NCBI RefSeq assembly: GCF_042186555.1
Contig: NC_133333.1
Span: 69,863,055-69,927,054 of the forward strand
Length of the DNA stretch: 64,000 bases
From: Aquarana catesbeiana
Lineage: Eukaryota; Chordata; Amphibia; Anura; Ranidae
Direction: 5' to 3'
Shown here: positions 36,457 to 50,800 of the stretch, one piece after another
Position numbering within the stretch: position 1 is the first letter of the stretch
Layout: every line of letters starts with the position of its first letter
The notes under the pieces: model-generated
Database searches by the model: none
What the model saw: the letters and a program-made list of their open reading frames with translations, nothing else
What the model was told of the DNA's origin: nothing
Translations under genes and position numbers: made by a program

Positions 36457-37222
36457 CTGCGATTTACCAAATGAGCTGAAACCTGACAGAATATGTTGGA
36501 CATCGCCAGAATCGTCTATTACGTCGGTTTTCAAGGCAATCGGTTTCCAACTTTTGTTGCGATTTACCAAATGAGCAGAAGCTTGACAGAACATGTTGGA
36601 AATGCCCAGAATCGTCTATTGCGTCAGGTTTCAAGGCAATCGTTAAATTGCAGAAAAAGTTGGAACCCGATTGCCCCCAAACTCCGCACAATAGAAGATT
36701 CTGGCCATTGCCAACATGTTCTGTCAAGTTTCAGCTCATTTGGTAACTCGCAGCAAAAGTTTGAAACCATTTTCCTTGAAACCCCACGCAATAGACGATT
36801 CTGGCCATTTCCAACATGTTCTCTCAAGTTTAAGCACATTTGGTAAATCGTAGCAAAAGTTGGAAACCCCAAGCAATAGACGATTCTGGCGCTGTCCAAT
36901 ATTGTTTCGCAAGTTATAGCTCATTTACCAACTTTTTCTGCGATTTACCAAATGAGCAGAAACTTGACAGAACATGTTGGAAACCGCCAGAATCGTCTAT
37001 TGCGTGGTGTTTCAAGGCTATCGTTAAATTGCAGAAAAAGTTGGAACCCGATTGCCCCCAAACTCCGCACAATAGAAGATTCTGGCCATTGCCAACATGT
37101 GCTGTCAAGTTTTAGCTCATTTGTTAACTCGTAGCAAAAGTTTGAACCCATTTTCCTTCAAACCCCACGCAATAGACGATTCTGACGATGTCCAACATGG
37201 TTTCTCAAGTATCAGCTCGTTT
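36065..37222. repeat. 1,158 bp unit (shortened 1,258 bp unit)
   Basis: It corresponds to 37223-38480 but lacks one 100 bp + monomer. Near 36921 the sequence passes from agctcatttaccaac straight to tttttctgcgattt. The full unit has tttagcagcgattttcc plus one body between these points (38086 onward). The first part of the unit also differs slightly at its upstream edge (ctcattt for ctcgttt). Confidence 0.86.
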
Positions 37223-38480
37223 ACCAACTTTTGCTGCGATTTACCAAATGAGCTGAAACTTGACAGAATATGTTGGACATCGCCAGAATCGTCTATTACG
37301 TCGGTTTTCAAGGCAATCGGTTTCCAACTTTTGCTGCGATTTACCAAATGAACTGAAACTTGACAGAACATGTTGGCAATGGCCAGAATCGTCTATTGTG
37401 CAGAGTTTGGGGGCAATCGGGTTCCAACTTTTTCTAAAATTTACCGATTGCCTTGAAACACCACGCAATAGACCATTCTGGGCATTTCCAACATGTTCTT
37501 TATAGTTTCTGCTCATTTGGTAAATCGCAGCAAAAGTTGGAAACACCACGCAATAGACGATTCTGGCGATGTCCAACATGGTTTCTCAAGTATCAGCTCA
37601 TTTACCAACTTTTACTGCGATTTACCAAATGAGCTGAAACCTGACAGAATATGTTGGACATCGCCAGAATCGTCTATTACGTCGGTTTTCAAGGCAATCG
37701 GTTTCCAACTTTTGTTGCGATTTACCAAATGAGCAGAAGCTTGACAGAACATGTTGGAAATGCCCAGAATCGTCTATTGCGTCAGGTTTCAAGGCAATCG
37801 TTAAATTGCAGAAAAAGTTGGAACCCGATTGCCCCCAAACTCCGCACAATAGAAGATTCTGGCCATTGCCAACATGTTCTGTCAAGTTTCAGCTCATTTG
37901 GTAACTCGCAGCAAAAGTTTGAAACCATTTTCCTTGAAACCCCACGCAATAGACGATTCTGGCCATTTCCAACATGTTCTCTCAAGTTTAAGCACATTTG
38001 GTAAATCGTAGCAAAAGTTGGAAACCCCAAGCAATAGACGATTCTGGCGCTGTCCAATATTGTTTCGCAAGTTATAGCTCATTTACCAACTTTAGCAGCG
38101 ATTTTCCAAATGAGCTGAAACTTGACAGAACATGATGGACATCGCCAGAATCGTCTATTGCATGGGGTTTCAAGGCAATCGGTTTCCAACTTTTTCTGCG
38201 ATTTACCAAATGAGCAGAAACTTGACAGAACATGTTGGAAACCGCCAGAATCGTCTATTGCGTGGTGTTTCAAGGCTATCGTTAAATTGCAGAAAAAGTT
38301 GGAACCCGATTGCCCCCAAACTCCGCACAATAGAAGATTCTGGCCATTGCCAACATGTGCTGTCAAGTTTTAGCTCATTTGTTAACTCGTAGCAAAAGTT
38401 TGAACCCATTTTCCTTCAAACCCCACGCAATAGACGATTCTGACGATGTCCAACATGGTTTCTCAAGTATCAGCTCGTTT
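37223..38480. repeat. 1,258 bp unit of 13 monomers
   Basis: I parsed this unit module by module. Body orientations run + + - - + + - - - + + - -, with two ~85 bp short monomers. It repeats at offset 1,258 (38481 onward) and at 51156, 52414 and partly 53672. It carries acatgtgctgtc near 38355 where most copies read acatgttctgtc. This is the clearest example of regular strand alternation. Confidence 0.9.
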
Positions 38481-38899
38481 ACCAACTTTTGCTGCGATTT
38501 ACCAAATGAGCTGAAACTTGACAGAATATGTTGGACATCGCCAGAATCGTCTATTACGTCGGTTTTCAAGGCAATCGGTTTCCAACTTTTGCTGCGATTT
38601 ACCAAATGAACTGAAACTTGACAGAACATGTTGGCAATGGCCAGAATCGTCTATTGTGCAGAGTTTGGGGGCAATCGGGTTCCAACTTTTTCTAAAATTT
38701 ACCGATTGCCTTGAAACACCACGCAATAGACCATTCTGGGCATTTCCAACATGTTCTTTATAGTTTCTGCTCATTTGGTAAATCGCAGCAAAAGTTGGAA
38801 ACACCACGCAATAGACGATTCTGGCGATGTCCAACATGGTTTCTCAAGTATCAGCTCATTTACCAACTTTTACTGCGATTTACCAAATGAGCTGAAACC

Positions 38900-41800
38900 T
38901 GACAGAATATGTTGGACATCGCCAGAATCGTCTATTACGTCGGTTTTCAAGGCAATCGGTTTCCAACTTTTGCTGCGATTTACCAAATGAGCTGAAACTT
39001 GACAGAACATGATGGACATCGCCAGAATCGTCTATTGCGTGGTGTTTCAAGGCAATCGTTAAATTGCAGAAAAAGTTGGAACCCGATTGCCCCCAAACTC
39101 CGCACAATAGAAGATTCTGGCCATTGCCAACATGTTCTGTCAAGTTTCAGCTCATTTGGTAACTCGCAGCAAAAGTTTGAAACCATTTTCCTTGAAACAC
39201 CACGCAATAGACGATTCTGGCGATGTCCAACATGGTTTCTCAAGTATCAGCTCATTTACCAACTTTTGCTGCGATTTACCAAATGAGCTGAAACTTGACA
39301 GAATATGTTGGACATCGCCAGAATCGTCTATTACGTCGGTTTTCAAGGCAATCGGTTTCCAACTTTTGCTGCGATTCACACGATGAGCAGAAATATGACA
39401 GAACATGTTGGAAACGGCCAGAATCGTCTAATGATTCTGGCGATGTCCAACATGGTTTTCTCAAGTTTCAGCTCATTTACCAACTTTAGCTGCGATTTAC
39501 CAAATGAGCTGAAACTTGACAGAACATGATGGACATCGCCAGAATCGTCTATTGCGTCGGGTTTCAAGGCAATCGTTAAATTGCAGAAAAAGTTGGAACC
39601 CGATTGCCCCCAAACTCCGCACAATAGAAGATTCTGGCCATTGCCAACATGTTCTGCAAGTTTCAGCTCATTTGGTAACTTGCAGCAAAAGTTGGAAACC
39701 CCACGCAATAGACGATTCTGGCGATGTCCAACATGGTTTCTCGAAAATCAGCTCATTTACCAACTTTTGCTGCGATTTACCAAATGAGCTGAAACTTGAC
39801 AGAATATGTTGGACATCGCCAGAATCGTCTATTACGTCGGTTTTCAAGGCAATCGGTTTCCAACTTTTGTTGCGATTTACCAAATGAGCAGAAGCTTGAC
39901 AGAACATGTTGGAAATGCCCAGAATCGTCTATTGCGTCTGGTTTCAAGGCAATCGTTAAATTGCAGAAAAAGTTGGAAACCGTTTGCCCCCAAACTCCGC
40001 ACAATAGAAGATTCTGGCCATTGCCAACATGTTCTGTCAAGTTTCAGCACATTTGGTAACTTGCAGCAAAAGTTGGAAACCCCACGCAATAGACGATTCT
40101 GGCGATGTCCAACATGGTTTTCTCAAGTATCAGCTCATTTACCAACTTTTACTGCGATTTACCAAATGAGCTGAAACTTGACAGAATATGTTGGACATCG
40201 CCAGAATCGTCTATTACGTCGGTTTTCAAGGCAATCGGTTTCCAACTTTTGCTGCGATTTACCAAATGAACTGAAACTTGACAGAACATGTTGGCAATGG
40301 CCAGAATCGTCTATTGTGCAGAGTTTGGGGGCAATCGGGTTCCAACTTTTTCTAAAATTTACCGATTGCCTTGAAACACCACGCAATAGACCATTCTGGG
40401 CATTTCCAACATGTTCTTTATAGTTTCTGCTCATTTGGTAAATCGCAGCAAAAGTTGGAAACACCACGCAATAGACGATTCTGGCGATGTCCAACATGGT
40501 TTCTCAAGTATCAGCTCATTTACCAACTTTTACTGCGATTTACCAAATGAGCTGAAACCTGACAGAATATGTTGGACATCGCCAGAATCGTCTATTACGT
40601 CGGTTTTCAAGGCAATCGGTTTCCAACTTTTGTTGCGATTTACCAAATGAGCAGAAGCTTGACAGAACATGTTGGAAATGAACAGAATCGTCTATTGCGT
40701 CAGGTTTCAAGGCAATCGTTAAATTGCAGAAAAAGTTGGAACCCGATTGCCCCCAAACTCCGCACAATAGAAGATTCTGGCCATTGCCAACATGTTCTGT
40801 CAAGTTTCAGCTCATTTGGTAACTCGCAGCAAAAGTTTGAAACCATTTTCCTTGAAACCCCACGCAATAGACGATTCTGGCCATTTCCAACATGTTCTCT
40901 CAAGTTTAAGCACATTTGGTAAATCGTAGCAAAAGTTGGAAACCCCAAGCAATAGACGATTCTGGCGCTGTCCAATATTGTTTCGCAAGTTATAGCTCAT
41001 TTACCAACTTTAGCAGCGATTTTCCAAATGAGCTGAAACTTGACAGAACATGATGGACATCGCCAGAATCGTCTATTGCATGGGGTTTCAAGGCAATCGG
41101 TTTCCAACTTTTTCTGCGATTTACCAAATGAGCAGAAACTTGACAGAACATGTTGGAAACCGCCAGAATCGTCTATTGCGTGGTGTTTCAAGGCTATCGT
41201 TAAATTGCAGAAAAAGTTGGAACCCGATTGCCCCCAAACTCCGCACAATAGAAGATTCTGGCCATTGCCAACATGTTCTGTCAAGTTTTAGCTCATTTGT
41301 TAACTCGTAGCAAAAGTTTGAACCCATTTTCCTTCAAACCCCACGCAATAGACGATTCTGACGATGTCCAACATGGTTTCTCAAGTATCAGCTCGTTTAC
41401 CAACTTTTGCTGCGATTTACCAAATGAGCTGAAACTTGACAGAATATGTTGGACATCGCCAGAATCGTCTATTACGTCGGTTTTCAAGGCAATCGGTTTC
41501 CAACTTTTGTTGCGATTTACCAAATGAGCAGAAGCTTGACAGAACATGTTGGAAATGCCCAGAATCGTCTATTGCGTCTGGTTTCAAGGCAATCGTTAAA
41601 TTGCAGAAAAAGTTGGAAACCGTTTGCCCCCAAACTCCGCACAATAGAAGATTCTGGCCATTGCCAACATGTTCTGTCAAGTTTCAGCACATTTGGTAAC
41701 TTGCAGCAAAAGTTGGAAACCCCACGCAATAGACGATTCTGGCGATGTCCAACATGGTTTTCTCAAGTATCAGCTCATTTACCAACTTTTACTGCGATTT

Positions 41801-44800
41801 ACCAAATGAGCTGAAACTTGACAGAATATGTTGGACATCGCCAGAATCGTCTATTACGTCGGTTTTCAAGGCAATCGGTTTCCAACTTTTGCTGCGATTT
41901 ACCAAATGAACTGAAACTTGACAGAACATGTTGGCAATGGCCAGAATCGTCTATTGTGCAGAGTTTGGGGGCAATCGGGTTCCAACTTTTTCTAAAATTT
42001 ACCGATTGCCTTGAAACACCACGCAATAGACCATTCTGGGCATTTCCAACATGTTCTTTATAGTTTCTGCTCATTTGGTAAATCGCAGCAAAAGTTGGAA
42101 ACACCACGCAATAGACGATTCTGGCGATGTCCAACATGGTTTCTCAAGTATCAGCTCATTTACCAACTTTTACTGCGATTTACCAAATGAGCTGAAACCT
42201 GACAGAATATGTTGGACATCGCCAGAATCGTCTATTACGTCGGTTTTCAAGGCAATCGGTTTCCAACTTTTGTTGCGATTTACCAAATGAGCAGAAGCTT
42301 GACAGAACATGTTGGAAATGCCCAGAATCGTCTATTGCGTCAGGTTTCAAGGCAATCGTTAAATTGCAGAAAAAGTTGGAACCCGATTGCCCCCAAACTC
42401 CGCACAATAGAAGATTCTGGCCATTGCCAACATGTTCTGTCAAGTTTCAGCTCATTTGGTAACTCGCAGCAAAAGTTTGAAACCATTTTCCTTGAAACCC
42501 CACGCAATAGACGATTCTGGCGATGTCCAACATGGTTTCTCAAGTATCAGCTCATTTACCAACTTTTGCTGCGATTTACCAAATGAGCTGAAACTTGACA
42601 GAATATGTTGGAAACGGCCAGAATCGTCTAATGATTTTGGCGATGTCCAACATGGTTTTCTCAAGTTTCATCTCGTTTACCAACTTTTTCTGCGATTTAC
42701 CAAATGAGCAGAAACTTGACAGAGCATGTTGGAAACGGCCAGAATCGTCTATTGCGTGGTGTTTCAAGGCAATCGTTAAATTGCAGAAAAAGTTGGAACC
42801 CGATTGCCCCCAAACTCTGCACAATAGACGATTCTGGCCATTGCCAACATGTTCTGTCAAGTTTCAGCACATTTGGTAAATCGTAGCAAAAGTTGGAAAC
42901 CCCACGCAATAGACGATTCTGGCGATGTCCAATATGGTTTCGCAAGTTTCAGCTCATTTACCAACTTTAGCTGCGATTTACCAAATGAGCTGAAACTTGA
43001 CAGAATATGTTGGACATCGCCAGAATCGTCTATTACGTCGGTTTTCAAGGCAATCGGTTTCCAACTTTTGCTGCGATTTACAAAATGAACTGAAACTTGA
43101 CAGAACATGTTGGCAATGGCCAGAATCGTCTATTGTGCGGAGTTTGGGGGCAATCGGGTTCCAACTTTTTCTAAAATTTACCGATTGCCTTGAAACACCA
43201 CGCAATAGACCATTCTGAGCATTTCCAACATGTTCTTTATAGTTTTCTGCTCATTTGGTAAATCGCAGCAAACGTTGGAAACACCACGCAATAAACGATT
43301 CTGGCGATGTCCAACATGGTTTTCTCAAGTATCAGCTCATTTACCAACTTTTGCTGCGATTTACCAAATGAGCTGAAACTTGACAGAATATGTTGGACAT
43401 CGCCAGAATCGTCTATTACGTCGGTTTTCAAGGCAATCGGTTTTCAACTTTTTCAGCGATTTACCAAATGAGCAGAAACTTGACAGAGCATGTTGGAAAC
43501 GGCCAGAATCGTCTATTGCGTGACGTTTCAAGGCAATCGGTTTCCAACTTTTTCAGCGATTTACCAAATGAGCAGAAACTTGACAGAACATGTTGGAAAT
43601 GCCCAGAATCGTCTATTGCGTCAGGTTTCAAGGCAATCGTTAAATTGCAGAAAAAGTTGGAACCCGATTGCCCCCAAACTCCGCACAATAGAAGATTCTG
43701 GCCATTGTCAACATGTTCTGTCAAGTTTTAGATCATTTGGTAAACCGTAGCAAAAGTTTGAAACCATTTTCTTTGAAACCCCACGCAATAGACGATTCTG
43801 GCGATGTCCAACATGGTTTTCTCAAGTATCAGCTCATTTACCAACTTTTACTGCGATTTACCAAATGAGCTGAAACTTGACAGAATATGTTGGACATCGC
43901 CAGAATCGTCTATTACGTCGGTTTTCAAGGCAATCGGTTTCCAACTTTTGCTGCGATTTACCAAATGAACTGAAACTTGACAGAACATGTTGGCAATGGC
44001 CAGAATCGTCTATTGTGCAGAGTTTGGGGGCAATCGGGTTCCAACTTTTTCTAAAATTTACCGATTGCCTTGAAACACCACGCAATAGACCATTCTGGGC
44101 ATTTCCAACATGTTCTTTATAGTTTCTGCTCATTTGGTAAATCGCAGCAAAAGTTGGAAACACCACGCAATAGACGATTCTGGCGATGTCCAACATGGTT
44201 TCTCAAGTATCAGCTCATTTACCAACTTTTGCTGCGATTTACCAAATGAGCTGAAACTTGACAGAATATGTTGGACATCGCCAGAATCGTCTATTACGTC
44301 GGTTTTCAAGGCAATCGGTTTTCAACTTTTTCAGCGATTTACCAAATGAGCAGAAACTTGACAGAGCATGTTGGAAACGGCCAGAATCGTCTATTGCGTG
44401 ACGTTTCAAGGCAATCGGTTTCCAACTTTTTCAGCGATTTACCAAATGAGCAGAAGCTTGACAGAACATGTTGGAAATGCCCAGAATCGTCTATTGCGTC
44501 AGGTTTCAAGGCAATCGTTAAATTGCAGAAAAAGTTGGAACCCGATTGCCCCCAAACTCCGCACAATAGAAGATTCTGGCCATTGCCAACATGTTCTGTC
44601 AAGTTTCAGCTCATTTGGTAACTCGCAGCAAAAGTTTGAAACCATTTTCCTTGAAACCCCACGCAATAGACGATTCTGGCGATGTCCAACATGGTTTCTC
44701 AAGTATCAGCTCATTTACCAACTTTTGCTGCGATTTACCAAATGAGCTGAAACTTGACAGAATATGTTGGAAACGGCCAGAATCGTCTAATGATTTTGGC

Positions 44801-47800
44801 GATGTCCAACATGGTTTTCTCAAGTTTCATCTCATTTACCAACTTTTTCTGCGATTTACCAAATGAGCAGAAACTTGACAGAGCATGTTGGAAACGGCCA
44901 GAATCGTCTATTGCGTGGTGTTTCAAGGCAATCGTTAAATTGCAGAAAAAGTTGGAAACCGTTTGCCCCCAAACTCCGCACAATAGAAGATTCTGGCCAT
45001 TGCCAACATGTTCTGTCAAGTTTCAGCACATTTGGTAACTTGCAGCAAAAGTTGGAAACCCCACGCAATAGACGATTCTGGCGATGTCCAACATGGTTTT
45101 CTCAAGTATCAGCTCATTTACCAACTTTTACTGCGATTTACCAAATGAGCTGAAACTTGACAGAATATGTTGGACATCGCCAGAATCGTCTATTACGTCG
45201 GTTTTCAAGGCAATCGGTTTCCAACTTTTGCTGCGATTTACCAAATGAGCTGAAACTTGACAGAACATGATGGACATCGCCAGAATCGTCTATTGCGTGG
45301 TGTTTCAAGGCAATCGTTAAATTGCAGAAAAAGTTGGAACCCGATTGCCCCCAAACTCCGCACAATAGAAGATTCTGGCCATTGCCAACATGTTCTGTCA
45401 AGTTTCAGCTCATTTGGTAACTCGCAGCAAAAGTTTGAAACCATTTTCCTTGAAACACCACGCAATAGACGATTCTGGCGATGTCCAACATGGTTTCTCA
45501 AGTATCAGCTCATTTACCAACTTTTGCTGCGATTTACCAAATGAGCTGAAACTTGACAGAATATGTTGGACATCGCCAGAATCGTCTATTACGTCGGTTT
45601 TCAAGGCAATCGGTTTCCAACTTTTGCTGCGATTCACACGATGAGCAGAAATATGACAGAACATGTTGGAAACGGCCAGAATCGTCTAATGATTCTGGCG
45701 ATGTCCAACATGGTTTTCTCAAGTTTCAGCTCATTTACCAACTTTAGCTGCGATTTACCAAATGAGCTGAAACTTGACAGAACATGATGGACATCGCCAG
45801 AATCGTCTATTGCGTCGGGTTTCAAGGCAATCGTTAAATTGCAGAAAAAGTTGGAACCCGATTGCCCCCAAACTCCGCACAATAGAAGATTCTGGCCATT
45901 GCCAACATGTTCTGCAAGTTTCAGCTCATTTGGTAACTTGCAGCAAAAGTTGGAAACCCCACGCAATAGACGATTCTGGCGATGTCCAACATGGTTTCTC
46001 GAAAATCAGCTCATTTACCAACTTTTGCTGCGATTTACCAAATGAGCTGAAACTTGACAGAATATGTTGGACATCGCCAGAATCGTCTATTACGTCGGTT
46101 TTCAAGGCAATCGGTTTCCAACTTTTGTTGCGATTTACCAAATGAGCAGAAGCTTGACAGAACATGTTGGAAATGCCCAGAATCGTCTATTGCGTCTGGT
46201 TTCAAGGCAATCGTTAAATTGCAGAAAAAGTTGGAAACCGTTTGCCCCCAAACTCCGCACAATAGAAGATTCTGGCCATTGCCAACATGTTCTGTCAAGT
46301 TTCAGCACATTTGGTAACTTGCAGCAAAAGTTGGAAACCCCACGCAATAGACGATTCTGGCGATGTCCAACATGGTTTTCTCAAGTATCAGCTCATTTAC
46401 CAACTTTTACTGCGATTTACCAAATGAGCTGAAACTTGACAGAATATGTTGGACATCGCCAGAATCGTCTATTACGTCGGTTTTCAAGGCAATCGGTTTC
46501 CAACTTTTGCTGCGATTTACCAAATGAACTGAAACTTGACAGAACATGTTGGCAATGGCCAGAATCGTCTATTGTGCAGAGTTTGGGGGCAATCGGGTTC
46601 CAACTTTTTCTAAAATTTACCGATTGCCTTGAAACACCACGCAATAGACCATTCTGGGCATTTCCAACATGTTCTTTATAGTTTCTGCTCATTTGGTAAA
46701 TCGCAGCAAAAGTTGGAAACACCACGCAATAGACGATTCTGGCGATGTCCAACATGGTTTCTCAAGTATCAGCTCATTTACCAACTTTTACTGCGATTTA
46801 CCAAATGAGCTGAAACCTGACAGAATATGTTGGACATCGCCAGAATCGTCTATTACGTCGGTTTTCAAGGCAATCGGTTTCCAACTTTTGTTGCGATTTA
46901 CCAAATGAGCAGAAGCTTGACAGAACATGTTGGAAATGAACAGAATCGTCTATTGCGTCAGGTTTCAAGGCAATCGTTAAATTGCAGAAAAAGTTGGAAC
47001 CCGATTGCCCCCAAACTCCGCACAATAGAAGATTCTGGCCATTGCCAACATGTTCTGTCAAGTTTCAGCTCATTTGGTAACTCGCAGCAAAAGTTTGAAA
47101 CCATTTTCCTTGAAACCCCACGCAATAGACGATTCTGGCCATTTCCAACATGTTCTCTCAAGTTTAAGCACATTTGGTAAATCGTAGCAAAAGTTGGAAA
47201 CCCCAAGCAATAGACGATTCTGGCGCTGTCCAATATTGTTTCGCAAGTTATAGCTCATTTACCAACTTTAGCAGCGATTTTCCAAATGAGCTGAAACTTG
47301 ACAGAACATGATGGACATCGCCAGAATCGTCTATTGCATGGGGTTTCAAGGCAATCGGTTTCCAACTTTTTCTGCGATTTACCAAATGAGCAGAAACTTG
47401 ACAGAACATGTTGGAAACCGCCAGAATCGTCTATTGCGTGGTGTTTCAAGGCTATCGTTAAATTGCAGAAAAAGTTGGAACCCGATTGCCCCCAAACTCC
47501 GCACAATAGAAGATTCTGGCCATTGCCAACATGTTCTGTCAAGTTTTAGCTCATTTGTTAACTCGTAGCAAAAGTTTGAACCCATTTTCCTTCAAACCCC
47601 ACGCAATAGACGATTCTGACGATGTCCAACATGGTTTCTCAAGTATCAGCTCGTTTACCAACTTTTGCTGCGATTTACCAAATGAGCTGAAACTTGACAG
47701 AATATGTTGGACATCGCCAGAATCGTCTATTACGTCGGTTTTCAAGGCAATCGGTTTCCAACTTTTGTTGCGATTTACCAAATGAGCAGAAGCTTGACAG

Positions 47801-50800
47801 AACATGTTGGAAATGCCCAGAATCGTCTATTGCGTCTGGTTTCAAGGCAATCGTTAAATTGCAGAAAAAGTTGGAAACCGTTTGCCCCCAAACTCCGCAC
47901 AATAGAAGATTCTGGCCATTGCCAACATGTTCTGTCAAGTTTCAGCACATTTGGTAACTTGCAGCAAAAGTTGGAAACCCCACGCAATAGACGATTCTGG
48001 CGATGTCCAACATGGTTTTCTCAAGTATCAGCTCATTTACCAACTTTTACTGCGATTTACCAAATGAGCTGAAACTTGACAGAATATGTTGGACATCGCC
48101 AGAATCGTCTATTACGTCGGTTTTCAAGGCAATCGGTTTCCAACTTTTGCTGCGATTTACCAAATGAACTGAAACTTGACAGAACATGTTGGCAATGGCC
48201 AGAATCGTCTATTGTGCAGAGTTTGGGGGCAATCGGGTTCCAACTTTTTCTAAAATTTACCGATTGCCTTGAAACACCACGCAATAGACCATTCTGGGCA
48301 TTTCCAACATGTTCTTTATAGTTTCTGCTCATTTGGTAAATCGCAGCAAAAGTTGGAAACACCACGCAATAGACGATTCTGGCGATGTCCAACATGGTTT
48401 CTCAAGTATCAGCTCATTTACCAACTTTTACTGCGATTTACCAAATGAGCTGAAACCTGACAGAATATGTTGGACATCGCCAGAATCGTCTATTACGTCG
48501 GTTTTCAAGGCAATCGGTTTCCAACTTTTGTTGCGATTTACCAAATGAGCAGAAGCTTGACAGAACATGTTGGAAATGCCCAGAATCGTCTATTGCGTCA
48601 GGTTTCAAGGCAATCGTTAAATTGCAGAAAAAGTTGGAACCCGATTGCCCCCAAACTCCGCACAATAGAAGATTCTGGCCATTGCCAACATGTTCTGTCA
48701 AGTTTCAGCTCATTTGGTAACTCGCAGCAAAAGTTTGAAACCATTTTCCTTGAAACCCCACGCAATAGACGATTCTGGCGATGTCCAACATGGTTTCTCA
48801 AGTATCAGCTCATTTACCAACTTTTGCTGCGATTTACCAAATGAGCTGAAACTTGACAGAATATGTTGGAAACGGCCAGAATCGTCTAATGATTTTGGCG
48901 ATGTCCAACATGGTTTTCTCAAGTTTCATCTCGTTTACCAACTTTTTCTGCGATTTACCAAATGAGCAGAAACTTGACAGAGCATGTTGGAAACCGCCAG
49001 AATCGTCTATTGCGTGGTGTTTCAAGGCAATCGTTAAATTGCAGAAAAAGTTGGAACCCGATTGCCCCCAAACTCTGCACAATAGACGATTCTGGCCATT
49101 GCCAACATGTTCTGTCAAGTTTCAGCACATTTGGTAAATCGTAGCAAAAGTTGGAAACCCCACGCAATAGACGATTCTGGCGATGTCCAATATGGTTTCG
49201 CAAGTTTCAGCTCATTTACCAACTTTAGCTGCGATTTACCAAATGAGCTGAAACTTGACAGAATATGTTGGACATCGCCAGAATCGTCTATTACGTCGGT
49301 TTTCAAGGCAATCGGTTTCCAACTTTTGCTGCGATTTACAAAATGAACTGAAACTTGACAGAACATGTTGGCAATGGCCAGAATCGTCTATTGTGCGGAG
49401 TTTGGGGGCAATCGGGTTCCAACTTTTTCTAAAATTTACCGATTGCCTTGAAACACCACGCAATAGACCATTCTGAGCATTTCCAACATGTTCTTTATAG
49501 TTTTCTGCTCATTTGGTAAATCGCAGCAAACGTTGGAAACACCACGCAATAAACGATTCTGGCGATGTCCAACATGGTTTTCTCAAGTATCAGCTCATTT
49601 ACCAACTTTTGCTGCGATTTACCAAATGAGCTGAAACTTGACAGAATATGTTGGACATCGCCAGAATCGTCTATTACGTCGGTTTTCAAGGCAATCGGTT
49701 TTCAACTTTTTCAGCGATTTACCAAATGAGCAGAAACTTGACAGAACATGTTGGAAATGCCCAGAATCGTCTATTGCGTCAGGTTTCAAGGCAATCGTTA
49801 AATTGCAGAAAAAGTTGGAACCCGATTGCCCCCAAACTCCGCACAATAGAAGATTCTGGCCATTGTCAACATGTTCTGTCAAGTTTTAGATCATTTGGTA
49901 AACCGTAGCAAAAGTTTGAAACCATTTTCTTTGAAACCCCACGCAATAGACGATTCTGGCGATGTCCAACATGGTTTTCTCAAGTATCAGCTCATTTACC
50001 AACTTTTACTGCGATTTACCAAATGAGCTGAAACTTGACAGAATATGTTGGACATCGCCAGAATCGTCTATTACGTCGGTTTTCAAGGCAATCGGTTTCC
50101 AACTTTTGCTGCGATTTACCAAATGAACTGAAACTTGACAGAACATGTTGGCAATGGCCAGAATCGTCTATTGTGCAGAGTTTGGGGGCAATCGGGTTCC
50201 AACTTTTTCTAAAATTTACCGATTGCCTTGAAACACCACGCAATAGACCATTCTGGGCATTTCCAACATGTTCTTTATAGTTTCTGCTCATTTGGTAAAT
50301 CGCAGCAAAAGTTGGAAACACCACGCAATAGACGATTCTGGCGATGTCCAACATGGTTTCTCAAGTATCAGCTCATTTACCAACTTTTACTGCGATTTAC
50401 CAAATGAGCTGAAACCTGACAGAATATGTTGGACATCGCCAGAATCGTCTATTACGTCGGTTTTCAAGGCAATCGGTTTCCAACTTTTGTTGCGATTTAC
50501 CAAATGAGCAGAAGCTTGACAGAACATGTTGGAAATGCCCAGAATCGTCTATTGCGTCAGGTTTCAAGGCAATCGTTAAATTGCAGAAAAAGTTGGAACC
50601 CGATTGCCCCCAAACTCCGCACAATAGAAGATTCTGGCCATTGCCAACATGTTCTGTCAAGTTTCAGCTCATTTGGTAACTCGCAGCAAAAGTTTGAAAC
50701 CATTTTCCTTGAAACCCCACGCAATAGACGATTCTGGCCATTTCCAACATGTTCTCTCAAGTTTAAGCACATTTGGTAAATCGTAGCAAAAGTTGGAAAC

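Larger units (their letters stand above)
24967..38899. repeat. 13,933 bp super-unit, copy 1
   Basis: 24967-38972 matches 38900-52905 at a constant offset of 13,933. It consists of the tail of a 2,459 bp unit, a 1,640 unit, the 4,618 bp expanded unit, a second 1,640 unit, the 2,736 bp mixed unit and the 1,158/1,258 bp units. The start is set by gaaacttgac (near 24961) against gaaacctgac (near 38894). The end is set by ttttgctgcg (near 38970) against ttttgttgcg (near 52903). Confidence 0.93.
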
